The notes: generated by a model from the sequence alone, not told the origin. A stretch of DNA of 34,189 bases from an uncultured Dorea sp. (GCA_910586965.1 CAJUMF010000037.1:1-34189), one strand, 5' to 3'. Shown: positions 7,597 through 16,638, counted from the stretch's first letter. Numbers and translations: made by a program.

Positions 7597-8241
7597 ATGG
7601 GACTCGCAATACCAATTGAGACAAGCGCGCGCCACATCCATGTGTGCCGTGAAGATTTTGAATTATTATTTGGGAAAGGGAAAGAACTGACTTTCAAAGC
7701 CGAGCTCAGCCAGCCTGGCCAGTATGTATGTGAAGAACGTCTGACCATTAAAGGTTCCAAAGGAACCTTTGAGAATGTCGCCGTGCTCGGTCCTTTCCGC
7801 AAGGAGACACAGGTTGAAATCTCTCTGACCGACTGCCGGAAACTGGGAATCGAAAGCGTCATCCGCCAGTCCGGAGATACCGAAGGAACACCCGGCTGTA
7901 CGCTCATCGGGCCGGAGGGAGAGCTTGACATCGACCACGGCGTTATCGTCGCCAAACGCCATATACATATGACCCCCGTGCAGGCCATCCAGCTTGGCGT
8001 AAAAGACAATGACGACGTATTCGTCATCACAAATAGTTTCGAGCGCTCCCTGATATTTGCGGATGTGATTGTCCGCGTAAGCCCAAGTTTCGCCCTTGCC
8101 ATGCATGTTGATACCGACGAGGCCAACGCTTTCGCCGGGATGGACAGCCCTACCGGAGTCATACTGAAACTCTTTAACGGGCAGACCTACAGCCTGCAGA
8201 AATGGGCAGACGAGCTCCAAAGCGGGATTAACCGTTTGTAA
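7597..8241 (+). CDS. pduL: Phosphate propanoyltransferase (PduL-type phosphotransacylase)
   Basis: Transfers an acyl group between CoA and phosphate, so that with acetate kinase it yields ATP from acetyl- or propionyl-CoA. The 214 residues contain both PduL half-domains. Zinc-binding motifs are visible: SARHIHV (10-16), AKRHIHMTP (119-127) and AMHVDTDEANA (168-178, with His170). No N-terminal encapsulation peptide and no microcompartment genes are present, so a general cytoplasmic phosphotransacetylase is likelier than a shell-targeted enzyme. AGAAAGGTG precedes the ATG. The gene stands alone behind its own promoter and its stop codon abuts that of the convergent gene. Confidence 0.93.
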   Translation: MGLAIPIETSARHIHVCREDFELLFGKGKELTFKAELSQPGQYVCEERLTIKGSKGTFENVAVLGPFRKETQVEISLTDCRKLGIESVIRQSGDTEGTPGCTLIGPEGELDIDHGVIVAKRHIHMTPVQAIQLGVKDNDDVFVITNSFERSLIFADVIVRVSPSFALAMHVDTDEANAFAGMDSPTGVILKLFNGQTYSLQKWADELQSGINRL

Positions 8242-8487
8242 TCACAATTTTGCGGTCAGCGTCTTCGCGCTGACCCCTTTTATCATCCCCAGCTTTCCGG
8301 ACAAAGAGCTGGTCGCATCACCAGGAGCGTCCAGCACAACGCTGATAATAGACACATTCCTCTCCCGGTAGGGAATCCCCATGCGCCCCACGATATACTG
8401 CCTGAATTCATGGAGCAGGCTGTTTACCGCACCTGCCGCGTCCTCGTCCTTTATTATAATACTGATTACCGATACCTTGTTGTCCAT
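8242..8487 (-). CDS. TM1266-family iron-only hydrogenase system regulator (ACT-like)
   Basis: An 81-residue ACT/NikR-C-like protein. The pattern VSVISIIIKDEDAAGAVNSL, then VGRMGIPYRERNVSIISVVLDA and ending in LSGKLGMIKGVSAKTL, fits the family named after Thermotoga TM1266, which is found with [FeFe]-hydrogenase maturation genes and presumed to be regulatory. No hydrogenase or hyd maturation gene is in this window, so the link to hydrogenase is by family only. Its stop codon directly touches the pduL stop codon with no gap, so the two convergent genes share no room for a terminator. The ribosome site is poor (GGCAGAGG). Confidence 0.82.
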   Translation of the reverse strand: MDNKVSVISIIIKDEDAAGAVNSLLHEFRQYIVGRMGIPYRERNVSIISVVLDAPGDATSSLSGKLGMIKGVSAKTLTAKL

Positions 8488-8521
8488 GATACGCCTCTGC
8501 CTTTCATTTTCTCCGCTTAAT

Positions 8522-10141
8522 CTATTGCAAGACTTCTACTTTGCACCTATGTCTTTTATGCTGCCTGTCGTAGCTAATGCCAACGCCTAAAATCCTGCCT
8601 GTGAACCTTTCCCTTCCCCCGATTTTCGCCCTGAATGCCTTGGTATATTCCTTTTCCTTAATCTGCCCGACCGCCTTTTCCGGTGTTTGGTCAACCTTAA
8701 GCTCCAGGATAATCCCATCCAGTCCGAGATCTGTTTCGGGATAGAAAATAAAATCCGCATATCCTTTTCCTGCTTTATCTTCCCTCTCTACCCGATAGTT
8801 ATCCCTCGCCGCAAGATATACCAGATTGACCACCGCTGTAAGTTCTGTTTCATTGTTGTAGTTCAGGAGCGGCACCTCCGTATCATGTGCCCACTCCAAT
8901 ATACTTTCCATTGTATCCGTATCGCCCTCAAGCGTTGCACTAAGCATGCGCTGTGACTCCTTCGCCAGACGGTATACATATCCAAAAGACGGCTCTTTTT
9001 GCAGCATATCGGCAAACTTATCCATCAGCTCCTTATTCGGTATAGACACCCTTCCTTTTTCACAGCTCAAAAATCCATACACCACCATAGCTGAAAATAT
9101 TTCTTCTCTTGTACCCAGCCTTTGGGACGTAGCTGCATATTCCCTGACTTTTGCCGGTACAGATTCACCTGCAATCATACGCGCCAGATCATCCCTCACC
9201 GCATCCACATTATTTTCTACATAATAATAAATTTCATCATACGGTCCGGAACTTGTCCAGTAATTTCCCAAATTGTTATTTGACAGCGCCATAACTACCG
9301 AGCGGGGGTTATAAAGCCGCTCATTGGATTTTGTATGATATCCGTCGTACCAATTTCGAAGTCCTTCTCTTGTAACGTTTCCCAGGCCTTCCGTCTCCTT
9401 CTGATATCGCCAAAACAGCCCGTCCACCTCTTCTTCCGTAAATCCAAAACACCCTGAAAACCTCTGTTCCGTCGCCATTGTATATTCCGCAAACATATTA
9501 AGTTCAGAACCGCTGGAGTATTTTGCAATCGGCAAGATGCCTGTCATGTACGCCAGTTTCACATAAGGACGGTCTTTTAGCAGATTACGCAAAAATGCCA
9601 GATAGGTTCCTTTGTCTTTCTCTGATACAAACTGCTGGTGAAAAATAAAGTCCCACTCATCCAGGACAAAGATAAACTGCTCTGAGGGGTTCTCTGCAAA
9701 CAGCTCCATCAGCGCATCCCACACCGCATCTTCCCCCTCAAACTCTATCTGCGGATATTCCTCCTGAATGTCTTTCATCAGCCGCGACTCAATCCTCTCA
9801 ATATACTGCTCATAAGAGGAACATCTTTTAGGCAGGTCATTAAAAGAAATATGAATGACCGAATATTGATTAATATGCTCCTTTAATCCTTCTTCCCCGG
9901 CAATCTCAAGTTTCCTGAAAAGCTCCTTCGAATCAAATGTCTTTGAAAAAAAGGCATCAATAAGGTTTGCCATCACCGTCTTTCCGAATCTTCTGGGTCT
10001 CGTGATGCAGATATGGTTATTGCCCGTCTCAACAAGAGGAAATAATTCCTTTAATATGAGACTCTTATCTACAAAATACGGTTTCTTTGTTTCGCTTCTG
10101 TATAATGAATACGCCACCCGGCTGTTTAGATAGATTCCCAC
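8522..10141 (-). CDS. AAA-ATPase-like / PD-(D/E)XK nuclease-like protein
   Basis: A 539-residue protein of the abundant gut-bacterial family that joins an N-terminal AAA-ATPase-like domain to a C-terminal PD-(D/E)XK nuclease-like domain. Seen: YFVDKSLIL, the family's modified P-loop RPRRFGKT at about 48-55, a Walker B-like FIFVLDEWDF, and near the C-terminus GYADFIFYPETDL followed by IILELKV, giving the D...ExK pattern of the nuclease fold. The start is taken as GTG at 10141, nine bases after GGAGAGG; the family usually begins with GIYLN as here. No catalytic role is proven for the family; defence or mobile-element functions have been suggested. A second, diverged member lies at 31859-33565. 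It stands alone, with terminator-separated neighbours. Confidence 0.85.
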   Translation of the reverse strand: MGIYLNSRVAYSLYRSETKKPYFVDKSLILKELFPLVETGNNHICITRPRRFGKTVMANLIDAFFSKTFDSKELFRKLEIAGEEGLKEHINQYSVIHISFNDLPKRCSSYEQYIERIESRLMKDIQEEYPQIEFEGEDAVWDALMELFAENPSEQFIFVLDEWDFIFHQQFVSEKDKGTYLAFLRNLLKDRPYVKLAYMTGILPIAKYSSGSELNMFAEYTMATEQRFSGCFGFTEEEVDGLFWRYQKETEGLGNVTREGLRNWYDGYHTKSNERLYNPRSVVMALSNNNLGNYWTSSGPYDEIYYYVENNVDAVRDDLARMIAGESVPAKVREYAATSQRLGTREEIFSAMVVYGFLSCEKGRVSIPNKELMDKFADMLQKEPSFGYVYRLAKESQRMLSATLEGDTDTMESILEWAHDTEVPLLNYNNETELTAVVNLVYLAARDNYRVEREDKAGKGYADFIFYPETDLGLDGIILELKVDQTPEKAVGQIKEKEYTKAFRAKIGGRERFTGRILGVGISYDRQHKRHRCKVEVLQ

Positions 10142-10230
10142 CTTCACACCCCTCTCCAATTAAAGCAATTGCTTGTTTTGAGTGTATACGCTTTTTTAAC
10201 CATTGTCAACAAACCGTACATTATTTCTTA

Positions 10231-10261
10231 AAACCGGGCGGCTTAGATTGCCGCCCGGTTT
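10231..10261 (-). terminator. Intrinsic terminator after the PdaB-like deacetylase
   Basis: A perfect 12-bp GC-rich stem (10231-10242 with 10250-10261) closes a 7-nt loop. On the minus strand it ends in GGTTTTAAG, a short T-run, 19 bp after the deacetylase stop codon. The T tract is weak but the stem is very stable. Confidence 0.75.
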
Positions 10262-10279
10262 GTCAAATCTTCAATAATT

Positions 10280-11056
10280 TTATTTTTCATCCTTTATCTG
10301 CCTTCCGGTGACGTCCATATGGTAATTGTCCTTATAGATAAGCTCAGATATAGGCACAATCTCATAACCTTTTTCCTTTAACCCGGTAATGACCGCCTCT
10401 AATGCCTCCGCCGTGTATTTTGCACCGTTATGGCAGAGGATGATAGAGCCGTTCCCCAGATTTTTGTGATTCACAACTGTATTTATGATATTGTCCACAC
10501 CATAATCCTTCCAGTCCAGGCTGTCCACATCCCACTGAATCGCATAATACCCGTTCTCTTTTGCGTTCAGCACCACCCTGTCGTCATAATCGCCGTAAGG
10601 CGGGCGAAAAAGCTGCATATCTACACCTGTCAGCTCTTTCACCTTATTATGTACCGTCATTAGCTCTTTCGTCTTTTCCTCCTCGGAAAGCTGAGACATA
10701 TTTTTGTGGTTCTCACTGTGATTGCCCAGGTCGTGGCCGGCCTCTTTTATCGCTTTCACATCATCCGGATAGCTCTCCACCCATCCTCCGGTCATAAAAA
10801 AAGTGACATGCACCTTGTGCTTTTTTAATATCTCCAAAAGTTTTTTCGTATCCTCGTTGCCCCACGCTGCATCAAAAGAGAGAGCCACCTTTTTTTCATC
10901 TGTTTCCACACAGTAAATCGGCAACTCTCTTCCATTCACATTGCTGGACACCGACGCAAACCCCGATACATACTTAAATGAGCCTGCCAGCGCGATTGCA
11001 AGCGTCAATGTCACGACCACATATTTCATCCATCTTTTTGTTCTGTCTTCTCTCAT
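10280..11056 (-). CDS. Polysaccharide deacetylase, PdaB-like (NodB fold)
   Basis: A 258-residue protein with an N-terminal membrane anchor (about 10-28) and an extracellular NodB domain that is expected to deacetylate peptidoglycan or another wall polymer. Motifs: SFDAAWGNEDT (catalytic Asp62; the second Asp of the usual FDDG is replaced, as in sporulation PdaB proteins), GNHSENH (metal His113 and His117), RPPYG (151-155), WDVDSLDW and ILCHN (His209). The start at 11056 is eight bases after GGAG; an ATG two codons earlier lies too close to it. It follows the subtilase gene in the same direction after 64 bp. The PdaB-like first motif suggests a role in spore cortex or wall, though the group is also found in vegetative cells. 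Confidence 0.88.
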   Translation of the reverse strand: MREDRTKRWMKYVVVTLTLAIALAGSFKYVSGFASVSSNVNGRELPIYCVETDEKKVALSFDAAWGNEDTKKLLEILKKHKVHVTFFMTGGWVESYPDDVKAIKEAGHDLGNHSENHKNMSQLSEEEKTKELMTVHNKVKELTGVDMQLFRPPYGDYDDRVVLNAKENGYYAIQWDVDSLDWKDYGVDNIINTVVNHKNLGNGSIILCHNGAKYTAEALEAVITGLKEKGYEIVPISELIYKDNYHMDVTGRQIKDEK

Positions 11057-11120
11057 AAACATAACTCCAGAGCATAATATACCGTTACTCTAAATATATG
11101 TTCATAGGCTTTGTCTTAAT

Positions 11121-13670
11121 CTATTTTGTTTTCACCTTCTTTATCTTTGACCATCCTGAATAATATTTTTTACTTCCAATCTTCTTATAAGTGCGCACTC
11201 TGACATAATAGACTTTCTTTTTCTTTAATTTTGAAATAGCAGCCGACGTTGTCTTCGTACTTTTTATTGTCTTCGTCTTCGTAAATTTTTTACTTACCGA
11301 ATACTGAACCTGATATCCTGTCGTCTGAGTACTTTGTTTTTTCCATTTCACTTTAAATCCCTTGGATTTCTTAGTGAGCTTTGAAATACTCGTCCCCTTG
11401 GGATTTATCTTAAATGTTTTTTTCACCGTACCTGTGTAATGGCTTCCTTTTCCGGTAATCTTTACTGTTCCGGTCCCCACCTTGACATTTTTTGAATAAG
11501 AAACGGAAAAATCTTTTCCCAATGCAAGCGTCAGACTGCCATTTTGAATCTTAACCGACGGTTTCTTTGCTTTTTTGTTATATGTATATGCGGTGGATGA
11601 GATTGATACCGGAAGTTTGCTTATATCCGCTTTAGTAATCGTATAATTCTTCACAACACTCCCCGTATAATTACTTCCTTTCGCCCTGATTGTAACGGAT
11701 GCTGTTCCCGGCTCTGTATTTCGGGAATAAGATATCGTATAATCCACGCCATTCTTAAGCTTCACTGCATTCCTGGAGCTCACACTGACAGTCACGGCAG
11801 GACTCATTGCTTTTCCTGTGTAAGCATAACTTGTCTGAGACAGGACGATTGAACATTTCGCAATATTTTTAACTGTGATGTCAAACGTTTTTACGATAAT
11901 TCCATTGTAATTACCAATCCCTTCAATCGTCACTGTTGCTGTACCTGTATCAATATTATTACTGTACGACACTACATAATCGGAATTCTTTTTTAATCTT
12001 ACACCCGACATCATAATCACCGGCGCCGGCCGAATCTTCCCTCCGGTATACTCGTAAGAACTGCTAATGCCTGAAACTTCTGCCGTTTCTATACTGGCAC
12101 TTCCTTCTTCATCAATTCTGTTTGACACATAATTTAATGCCTTTTCTGCATTTATCACACCATGGCTTCCCGTATTGGCCTTTCGTGCCAGGTCTGTGTC
12201 ATCATCACGATACTGTATTGCGCCGGAGTCCGCAGTAACTTCTACAGCCCTCACCACCTCATCTGTAGACAGGGACGGATATTTTGCCCATAGCAGTGCA
12301 CAAATTCCCGCCACAATAGGAGCAGCCATTGATGTGCCATCCAGAGACACATAGTCATTTCTGGATCTGCAATATGTAGATATGATCTTTTCTCCCGGCG
12401 CACTGATATCCTTTGACTGATTATAGTCCGACCACAGACTGTTGAACCCTTCCATATCAAGTGACGTAACGGACAGGCAGTTGTCAAAATCAGACGGATA
12501 CATCGGCTCCACATAAGGTGTCTTGACATCATCCCCATTCCCGCCGGAACATACACAAAGTACATCATAATAATCTGCCATAATATTGATCATATTTTCA
12601 AGCAGAATATCCACGCTTCCTTTCGTGCCGTCCGAATAATATCCTACACTCATATTCATTACTTTAAGATTTTTTACTTTTCCGCTCTCGATCAATTGTC
12701 TGCAATACTCAATACCCTTCATGAACGTTGCAGTTGTTGCGCCTCCTCCGTAATTGTCAAATATCTTTACAGGCAAAATCTTCGCATTATAGGAAGTCCC
12801 TGCAATCCCCACTCTATTATCTGCCTCGGCCGAGATCAATCCGCATACATGTGTACCATGTCCTGTCGAATCCCCTCCATTGGGCGACGAACTGGTTGTA
12901 AGCGGCCGGTTATAGTAGGAATCATAGGCGTAATTCAGCAATATATTATTTTGCAGATCCTCATGGTTCAAACGGCATCCGCTGTCAAGAACCGCCACTG
13001 TAACACGCCCGTTTGTCTGCGCAATATCCCATGCATCATACACTTTTGTATCCCGGAGATAATTCGAATATTTCGGAATTTCTGCATCATTTATCAACTG
13101 ATTATACAGATCATCATAGGTTACATTCTCTGTCTCTAACCCGGTATCTGCTGCTTCCATATCTTCCGGCAACACTTCTTTTGGCTCTGCATCTCCTATC
13201 ATACTATATACAAAATTGGGCTGTGCAAAGCTGACATTCTTATCAGACTCAATCTGCTCGATTGCCTCTTCAATCTTGATATCCTCAGGAATCTCTGCAA
13301 CTACAACCGTCCCCTGCTGGTCATTGGATTCCATAACCTCCTCTGTAACCTCTGCATCTATATCATTTAACGCCTCTTCCGCATTTTCCTGTATCTTTTC
13401 AGACTTCGCATCAGAGACGCCTGCATCATCGTATACCACGATAATCTCATCGGACATAGCAATGTCAGTATCGGCTATACTTCCGCTTTCTGATTCCGCA
13501 TCAGAAGGAGACGGAGTATTTTTATACGACGCTGTCTCTGGTTCATCCAGTTCTGCCGATGAAGCTGCTGCCGTTTCCGCAGGCACCGCTGCCAACGTGA
13601 AACATAATACTGCGGTAAGCCCTATGCTGATAATTTTTAAAAATAAGTTATTGTATCTTGTTTTCTTCAT
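11121..13670 (-). CDS. Large secreted subtilisin-like serine protease (S8) with Ig-like repeats and FN3 domain
   Basis: An 849-residue exported protease. Order: signal peptide (1 to about 35), Ser/Glu-rich spacer, I9-like prodomain (about 72-157), S8 catalytic domain (about 200-515), three repeats of about 65 residues (538-599, 614-680, 694-757) and a Lys-rich fibronectin type III domain (about 762-849). The catalytic triad is visible: Asp229 in VAVLDSG, His271 in HGTHVCG, Ser447 in DGTSMAAP, with Asn378 as the oxyanion residue. No LPXTG or transmembrane anchor follows, so it is probably released or held to the wall by its basic C-terminus. The PdaB-like gene is downstream and the beta-helix gene diverges upstream. 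Substrate unknown. Confidence 0.93.
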   Translation of the reverse strand: MKKTRYNNLFLKIISIGLTAVLCFTLAAVPAETAAASSAELDEPETASYKNTPSPSDAESESGSIADTDIAMSDEIIVVYDDAGVSDAKSEKIQENAEEALNDIDAEVTEEVMESNDQQGTVVVAEIPEDIKIEEAIEQIESDKNVSFAQPNFVYSMIGDAEPKEVLPEDMEAADTGLETENVTYDDLYNQLINDAEIPKYSNYLRDTKVYDAWDIAQTNGRVTVAVLDSGCRLNHEDLQNNILLNYAYDSYYNRPLTTSSSPNGGDSTGHGTHVCGLISAEADNRVGIAGTSYNAKILPVKIFDNYGGGATTATFMKGIEYCRQLIESGKVKNLKVMNMSVGYYSDGTKGSVDILLENMINIMADYYDVLCVCSGGNGDDVKTPYVEPMYPSDFDNCLSVTSLDMEGFNSLWSDYNQSKDISAPGEKIISTYCRSRNDYVSLDGTSMAAPIVAGICALLWAKYPSLSTDEVVRAVEVTADSGAIQYRDDDTDLARKANTGSHGVINAEKALNYVSNRIDEEGSASIETAEVSGISSSYEYTGGKIRPAPVIMMSGVRLKKNSDYVVSYSNNIDTGTATVTIEGIGNYNGIIVKTFDITVKNIAKCSIVLSQTSYAYTGKAMSPAVTVSVSSRNAVKLKNGVDYTISYSRNTEPGTASVTIRAKGSNYTGSVVKNYTITKADISKLPVSISSTAYTYNKKAKKPSVKIQNGSLTLALGKDFSVSYSKNVKVGTGTVKITGKGSHYTGTVKKTFKINPKGTSISKLTKKSKGFKVKWKKQSTQTTGYQVQYSVSKKFTKTKTIKSTKTTSAAISKLKKKKVYYVRVRTYKKIGSKKYYSGWSKIKKVKTK
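11400..12059 (-). repeat. Three tandem Ig-like repeats inside the subtilase
   Basis: Three protein-level repeats of about 62-67 residues. Each opens with Y-x-Y-(T/N)-(G/K)-K, passes through (K/L)-x-(D/N)-Y or F with the motif SYS(N/R/K)N, then GT(A/G)(T/S)VTI or VKI-x-G-x-G-x-Y-x-G and ends in (K/N)-x-(T/Y)-x-I. They have diverged enough that the DNA is not a simple tandem repeat. Such units usually act as rods or adhesion modules. Confidence 0.8.
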
Positions 13671-13769
13671 TAACCTGACCCCTTTTTTCCAAACACATAT
13701 TTACTGCATACTCTCATTATATCTAACAAAATATTTATCTGTCAATTTCTGATTATTTATGATAGAATA

Positions 13770-13788
13770 AATACGTTAAAAGCGTATT
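13770..13788. promoter_or_regulatory. Short inverted repeat ahead of the beta-helix gene
   Basis: AATACG and CGTATT flank a 7-bp centre, just before the AAAGGAGG ribosome site of the gene at 13802 and just after a TAGAAT (13763-13768) that could be a -10 box. It could be an operator or a small 5' hairpin. The -35 region is poor, so the promoter call is weak. Confidence 0.4.
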
Positions 13789-13801
13789 AAAGGAGGTCAC
13801 T

Positions 13802-14998
13802 ATGAACAAAAAAAGAAAGGTCTTATTCTTCTCCCTGATCATCATATTGGGATTATTTCTCATTTTTGATACAGGGGAAGTACAGGCAGCGTCAAAAACT
13901 GTAAAATATAACGGAAAGACAATTGCCAAATATAATAAATCCGGCCAGATGGTCCTGGTTCCGTCTAAAAATTCCAATACAAACTATAAAAATCTAAACC
14001 GATTAATATCCGGTAAAAAGAAAAAAACTGTTGTCATCCCCAAAGGTTCCACCATCAAGCTCAACGGTGTGTTGAGACCAGGGAATAACACTACTATCAT
14101 CGCCAAAGGTGCAAAGATCATCGGAAAGAAAAAAAGCAATGTCATTTTCGCCGCTCCTAATAAAAAGCTTAAAAATCTCACTATTATCGGAGGAACCTGG
14201 CGAAGCGTTGACAAAGGCGGAAGAACGGGAAGCTTGTTCGCATTTTCCTATGTAACAAATCTTGTAATGGATGGTGTTGACTGCAATGCCAATTACAAAG
14301 GACATGCGATAGAGATCATAGCCTGCAAAAATGTAACAATTAAAAATTGCAAGGTATCTGCAATCGGCTCCAATCCCAAAAAGTGCCTGGAAGAACAGAT
14401 TCAGATTGACCTTGCCACAAAGAAAACCGCACCCAAGATTGCAGAATACGGCAAAAAGTATGTCAAAGGACAGACTTGTAAAAATGTATATATTCTAAAT
14501 AACACTGTCAGCGGTGCCCGTGCTGTAGGAGTGAACTGGACCGATTCCGAGAATGGAAAATGGCGCAATAAATTCCACGAAAATGTAGTCGTAAAAGGGA
14601 ACACCCTTACCGGAACAACCTCGGAGGCCCTTGCATATTTCAATACAGTCGGAGGAGAGATCAGCGGGAATACTATTATAACGAACGCGACAAGAACAGA
14701 CGGCAACTCTTCCTACACCATCGGTATCCATGTTGCTATTATGGGTGTTGCCCCAAAAAGTATGGCAGCTTCTACACTGACCGTCTCAAATAATACTGTA
14801 TACGGCGGACGCAACGGCATTCACTTCAAAGCACATTTCAACAGCAGCGAAACCCAATGTCTGTCGCAGCTCGGCCGTGTGATCGTCACAGGCAATACCG
14901 TATACTGCAAAAAGGGTACGGAAAAAGCAATTGCCCAGACGAAAGAAAGCTGCCGCGAGTTTATACTTTCAGATAATCAACTATACACTTGGAAATAA
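13802..14998 (+). CDS. Secreted right-handed beta-helix protein (pectate-lyase-like fold)
   Basis: A 398-residue exported protein with a signal peptide (about 1-30, ending VQAA) and a long series of parallel beta-helix coils, seen as repeated short segments such as NVTIKNCKVSAIG, NVYILNNTVSGA, NVVVKGNTLTGT, GGEISGNTI and LTVSNNTVYGGRNGI. This pattern is shared by carbohydrate-active lyases and by surface adhesins. I see no convincing catalytic site. AAAGGAGG lies ahead of the start. It diverges from the subtilase gene across 131 bp, ends four bases before the convergent truA stop, and has no visible wall-sorting signal. Confidence 0.82.
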   Translation: MNKKRKVLFFSLIIILGLFLIFDTGEVQAASKTVKYNGKTIAKYNKSGQMVLVPSKNSNTNYKNLNRLISGKKKKTVVIPKGSTIKLNGVLRPGNNTTIIAKGAKIIGKKKSNVIFAAPNKKLKNLTIIGGTWRSVDKGGRTGSLFAFSYVTNLVMDGVDCNANYKGHAIEIIACKNVTIKNCKVSAIGSNPKKCLEEQIQIDLATKKTAPKIAEYGKKYVKGQTCKNVYILNNTVSGARAVGVNWTDSENGKWRNKFHENVVVKGNTLTGTTSEALAYFNTVGGEISGNTIITNATRTDGNSSYTIGIHVAIMGVAPKSMAASTLTVSNNTVYGGRNGIHFKAHFNSSETQCLSQLGRVIVTGNTVYCKKGTEKAIAQTKESCREFILSDNQLYTWK

Positions 14999-15002
14999 AC
15001 TT

Positions 15003-15737
15003 TTAATAGTAGACTTTCCTTAAAAACAGCCCCCTTGCCGGGGCAAGGAATCCAGCGAGGCTTCGGTCTTCCGCCGCAATCACTACCGGAAGCTTGGATG
15101 CCTCGCGTTTTCCTGTACCAACCTCAAGAAGAGTTCCCGTAAGGATCCGCACCATATGATAAAGAAAGCCTGTCCCGTAATAAGTAATTCTGACTTTCTC
15201 TCCATTGCTTACAATCTTTATATTCATTATCTTCCGAACAGGATCCTTGCAATCCGCATCATCCGTAAAACTGATAAAATTCTTCACCCCAACCAGATAA
15301 GGCACTGCGCTGCGCATCGCCTCGATATCCAGTTTTTCAGGATAATGGTAACAATATCTGCGCGAAAATACATCCGGTTTTTCCCGGCAATCAACATAAT
15401 ACTCATATTTTTTGCCTTTCGCACTCTTACGCGCATGAAAGCCATTTTTTACAAGTTCCACATCAATGATCCTGATATCCTCAGGGAGGTACCGATTCAA
15501 AGCTTCTCTCATCTCATCTGCATCATAAAGCTTCGACAGCTTCACACTGGCAACCTGGCCGCGGGCATGTACTCCGGCATCTGTCCTTCCTGATCCGTCA
15601 ACTTCCACTCGATACCCAACCATCTTACCGATACTGTATTCTAACACAAACTGAATCGTATTGTCCGTTGTCGCCTGACGCTGCCATCCCTGATATCTGC
15701 TTCCATCATAAGAAATTGTCAATTTGTATGTTCTCAT
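15003..15737 (-). CDS. truA: tRNA pseudouridine(38-40) synthase
   Basis: Converts uridines 38, 39 and 40 in the anticodon arm to pseudouridine. The 244-residue protein has the family motifs YDGSRYQGWQRQ at the N-terminus, SGRTDAGVHARGQV with catalytic Asp53, a KGKKYEYYV segment and YGTGFLYHMVRILTGTLLEVG near the C-terminus. It follows nrdR by 29 bp in the same direction and probably shares its promoter. The ribosome site before the ATG is weak. Its stop codon almost touches the stop codon of the convergent beta-helix gene. Confidence 0.96.
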   Translation of the reverse strand: MRTYKLTISYDGSRYQGWQRQATTDNTIQFVLEYSIGKMVGYRVEVDGSGRTDAGVHARGQVASVKLSKLYDADEMREALNRYLPEDIRIIDVELVKNGFHARKSAKGKKYEYYVDCREKPDVFSRRYCYHYPEKLDIEAMRSAVPYLVGVKNFISFTDDADCKDPVRKIMNIKIVSNGEKVRITYYGTGFLYHMVRILTGTLLEVGTGKREASKLPVVIAAEDRSLAGFLAPARGLFLRKVYY

Positions 15738-15766
15738 ATACTATTATCATCCAATCTGTCTAAAAC

Positions 15767-16219
15767 TTATTGATCAAGAATCTTCTTCAATTCATCCATA
15801 AATGTATTCACATCTTTGAATTCCCGATATACTGATGCAAAACGGACATAGGCTACCTCATCCAAATCTTTGAGTCCGTCCATCACCAGTTCTCCAACCA
15901 CACTGCTTGGAATCTCTTTCTCCTCCAGACTAAACACCTTCGTCTCTATTCGATCCGCCATACGTTCAATCTCATCTGCGGGAACAGGTCTTTTATAACA
16001 TGCACGGATGATGCCATTCTCAATCTTTCTTCGATTATACTGTTCCCTTGTATTATCCTTTTTGATAATAATAAGCGGTATCGTCTCTACCTTCTCATAG
16101 GTTGTAAAACGCTTCCCACAAGCATCGCAGGAACGCCGGCGCCTAATGGACGCCCCATCCTCCGCTGGTCTGGAATCAACAACTCTTGTATCTGGGTTAC
16201 TGCAATATGGGCATTTCAT
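15767..16219 (-). CDS. nrdR: Transcriptional repressor of ribonucleotide reductase genes
   Basis: A zinc-ribbon and ATP-cone protein that senses ATP/dATP and represses ribonucleotide reductase operons by binding NrdR boxes. The 150-residue protein has the zinc ligands Cys3, Cys6, Cys31 and Cys34, the DNA-binding segment SIRRRRSCDACGKRFTTYE and an ATP-cone from about residue 49 on (VIIKKDN-like start, VAYVRFASVYREF at about 122-134). Length and sequence are standard. A strong promoter lies upstream (16282-16254). No nrd genes are in the window. Confidence 0.97.
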   Translation of the reverse strand: MKCPYCSNPDTRVVDSRPAEDGASIRRRRSCDACGKRFTTYEKVETIPLIIIKKDNTREQYNRRKIENGIIRACYKRPVPADEIERMADRIETKVFSLEEKEIPSSVVGELVMDGLKDLDEVAYVRFASVYREFKDVNTFMDELKKILDQ

Positions 16220-16253
16220 CTTATTTTATCCTTTCACTTTCAATTTAATATAT

Positions 16254-16282
16254 AGTATATCTTCTGGCAAATAAGAAGTCAA
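16254..16282 (-). promoter_or_regulatory. Sigma-A promoter of nrdR-truA
   Basis: On the minus strand, a -35 box TTGACT (16282-16277), a 17-bp spacer and a -10 box TATACT (16259-16254) precede the nrdR start codon by 34 bp. Confidence 0.8.
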
Positions 16283-16321
16283 ACATTTACACTGCAAATT
16301 CACGCAAATTCCGCTCATTTT

Positions 16322-16561
16322 CTACTTTTCATCACAAATTTCCACAAGAATAATATCCGGTCCAATCTTTTTGATACACCGAAAGGGAATAATATACTCC
16401 GCCCCGTCCCCGAAGAATCCGCACAGCTTTCCGGCTTTCGGAACTACAATTGCCTCAATGCATCCTTTGCATTCATCAATGATCAAGTCTGCAATATATC
16501 CGAGTTTCTTACAGTCACAAGTATTGATCACTTCTTTATCTTCCAATTCGCAGAGTCTCAC
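16322..16561 (-). CDS. YlmC/YmxH-family PRC-barrel protein
   Basis: A small PRC-barrel-like protein of the YlmC/YmxH family, members of which are linked to sporulation in Bacillus and Clostridium; molecular function unknown. Seen: LCELEDKEVINTCDCKKLGYIADLIID, where two Cys stand close together, and a C-terminal IPFRCIKKIGPDIILVEI. The GTG at 16561 is chosen because family members start just before (R)LCEL, it has GGGGGAA upstream, and the product is then 79 residues, the usual size. Longer starts (16576 or 16612) would run into the terminator hairpin of the ferredoxin gene. Confidence 0.8.
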   Translation of the reverse strand: MRLCELEDKEVINTCDCKKLGYIADLIIDECKGCIEAIVVPKAGKLCGFFGDGAEYIIPFRCIKKIGPDIILVEICDEK

Positions 16562-16604
16562 GCCGCTTTCCCCCATCTCTGTCCGATATGCATGATATAT
16601 AAAA

Positions 16605-16638
16605 ATTCGCATATACCATTAATATAGTATATGCGAAT
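16605..16638 (-). terminator. Intrinsic terminator after the ferredoxin gene
   Basis: A perfect 12-bp inverted repeat (16605-16616 with 16627-16638) with a 10-nt loop, followed on the minus strand by TTTTTATATAT, located 13 bp after the ferredoxin stop codon. The stem is AT-rich except for GCGAA, so termination may be partial, allowing read-through into the ylmC-like gene. Confidence 0.75.

Noticed and set aside
7362..8162. 266-codon minus-strand reading frame across pduL and the start of the small membrane-protein gene
   Set aside because: It runs antisense to a clear PduL with all motifs, has no ribosome site and shows no recognisable domain. It is a shadow of the real gene.
16562..16612. 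Longer start for the YlmC-like protein
   Set aside because: It would begin inside the ferredoxin terminator hairpin and add residues not seen in the family.
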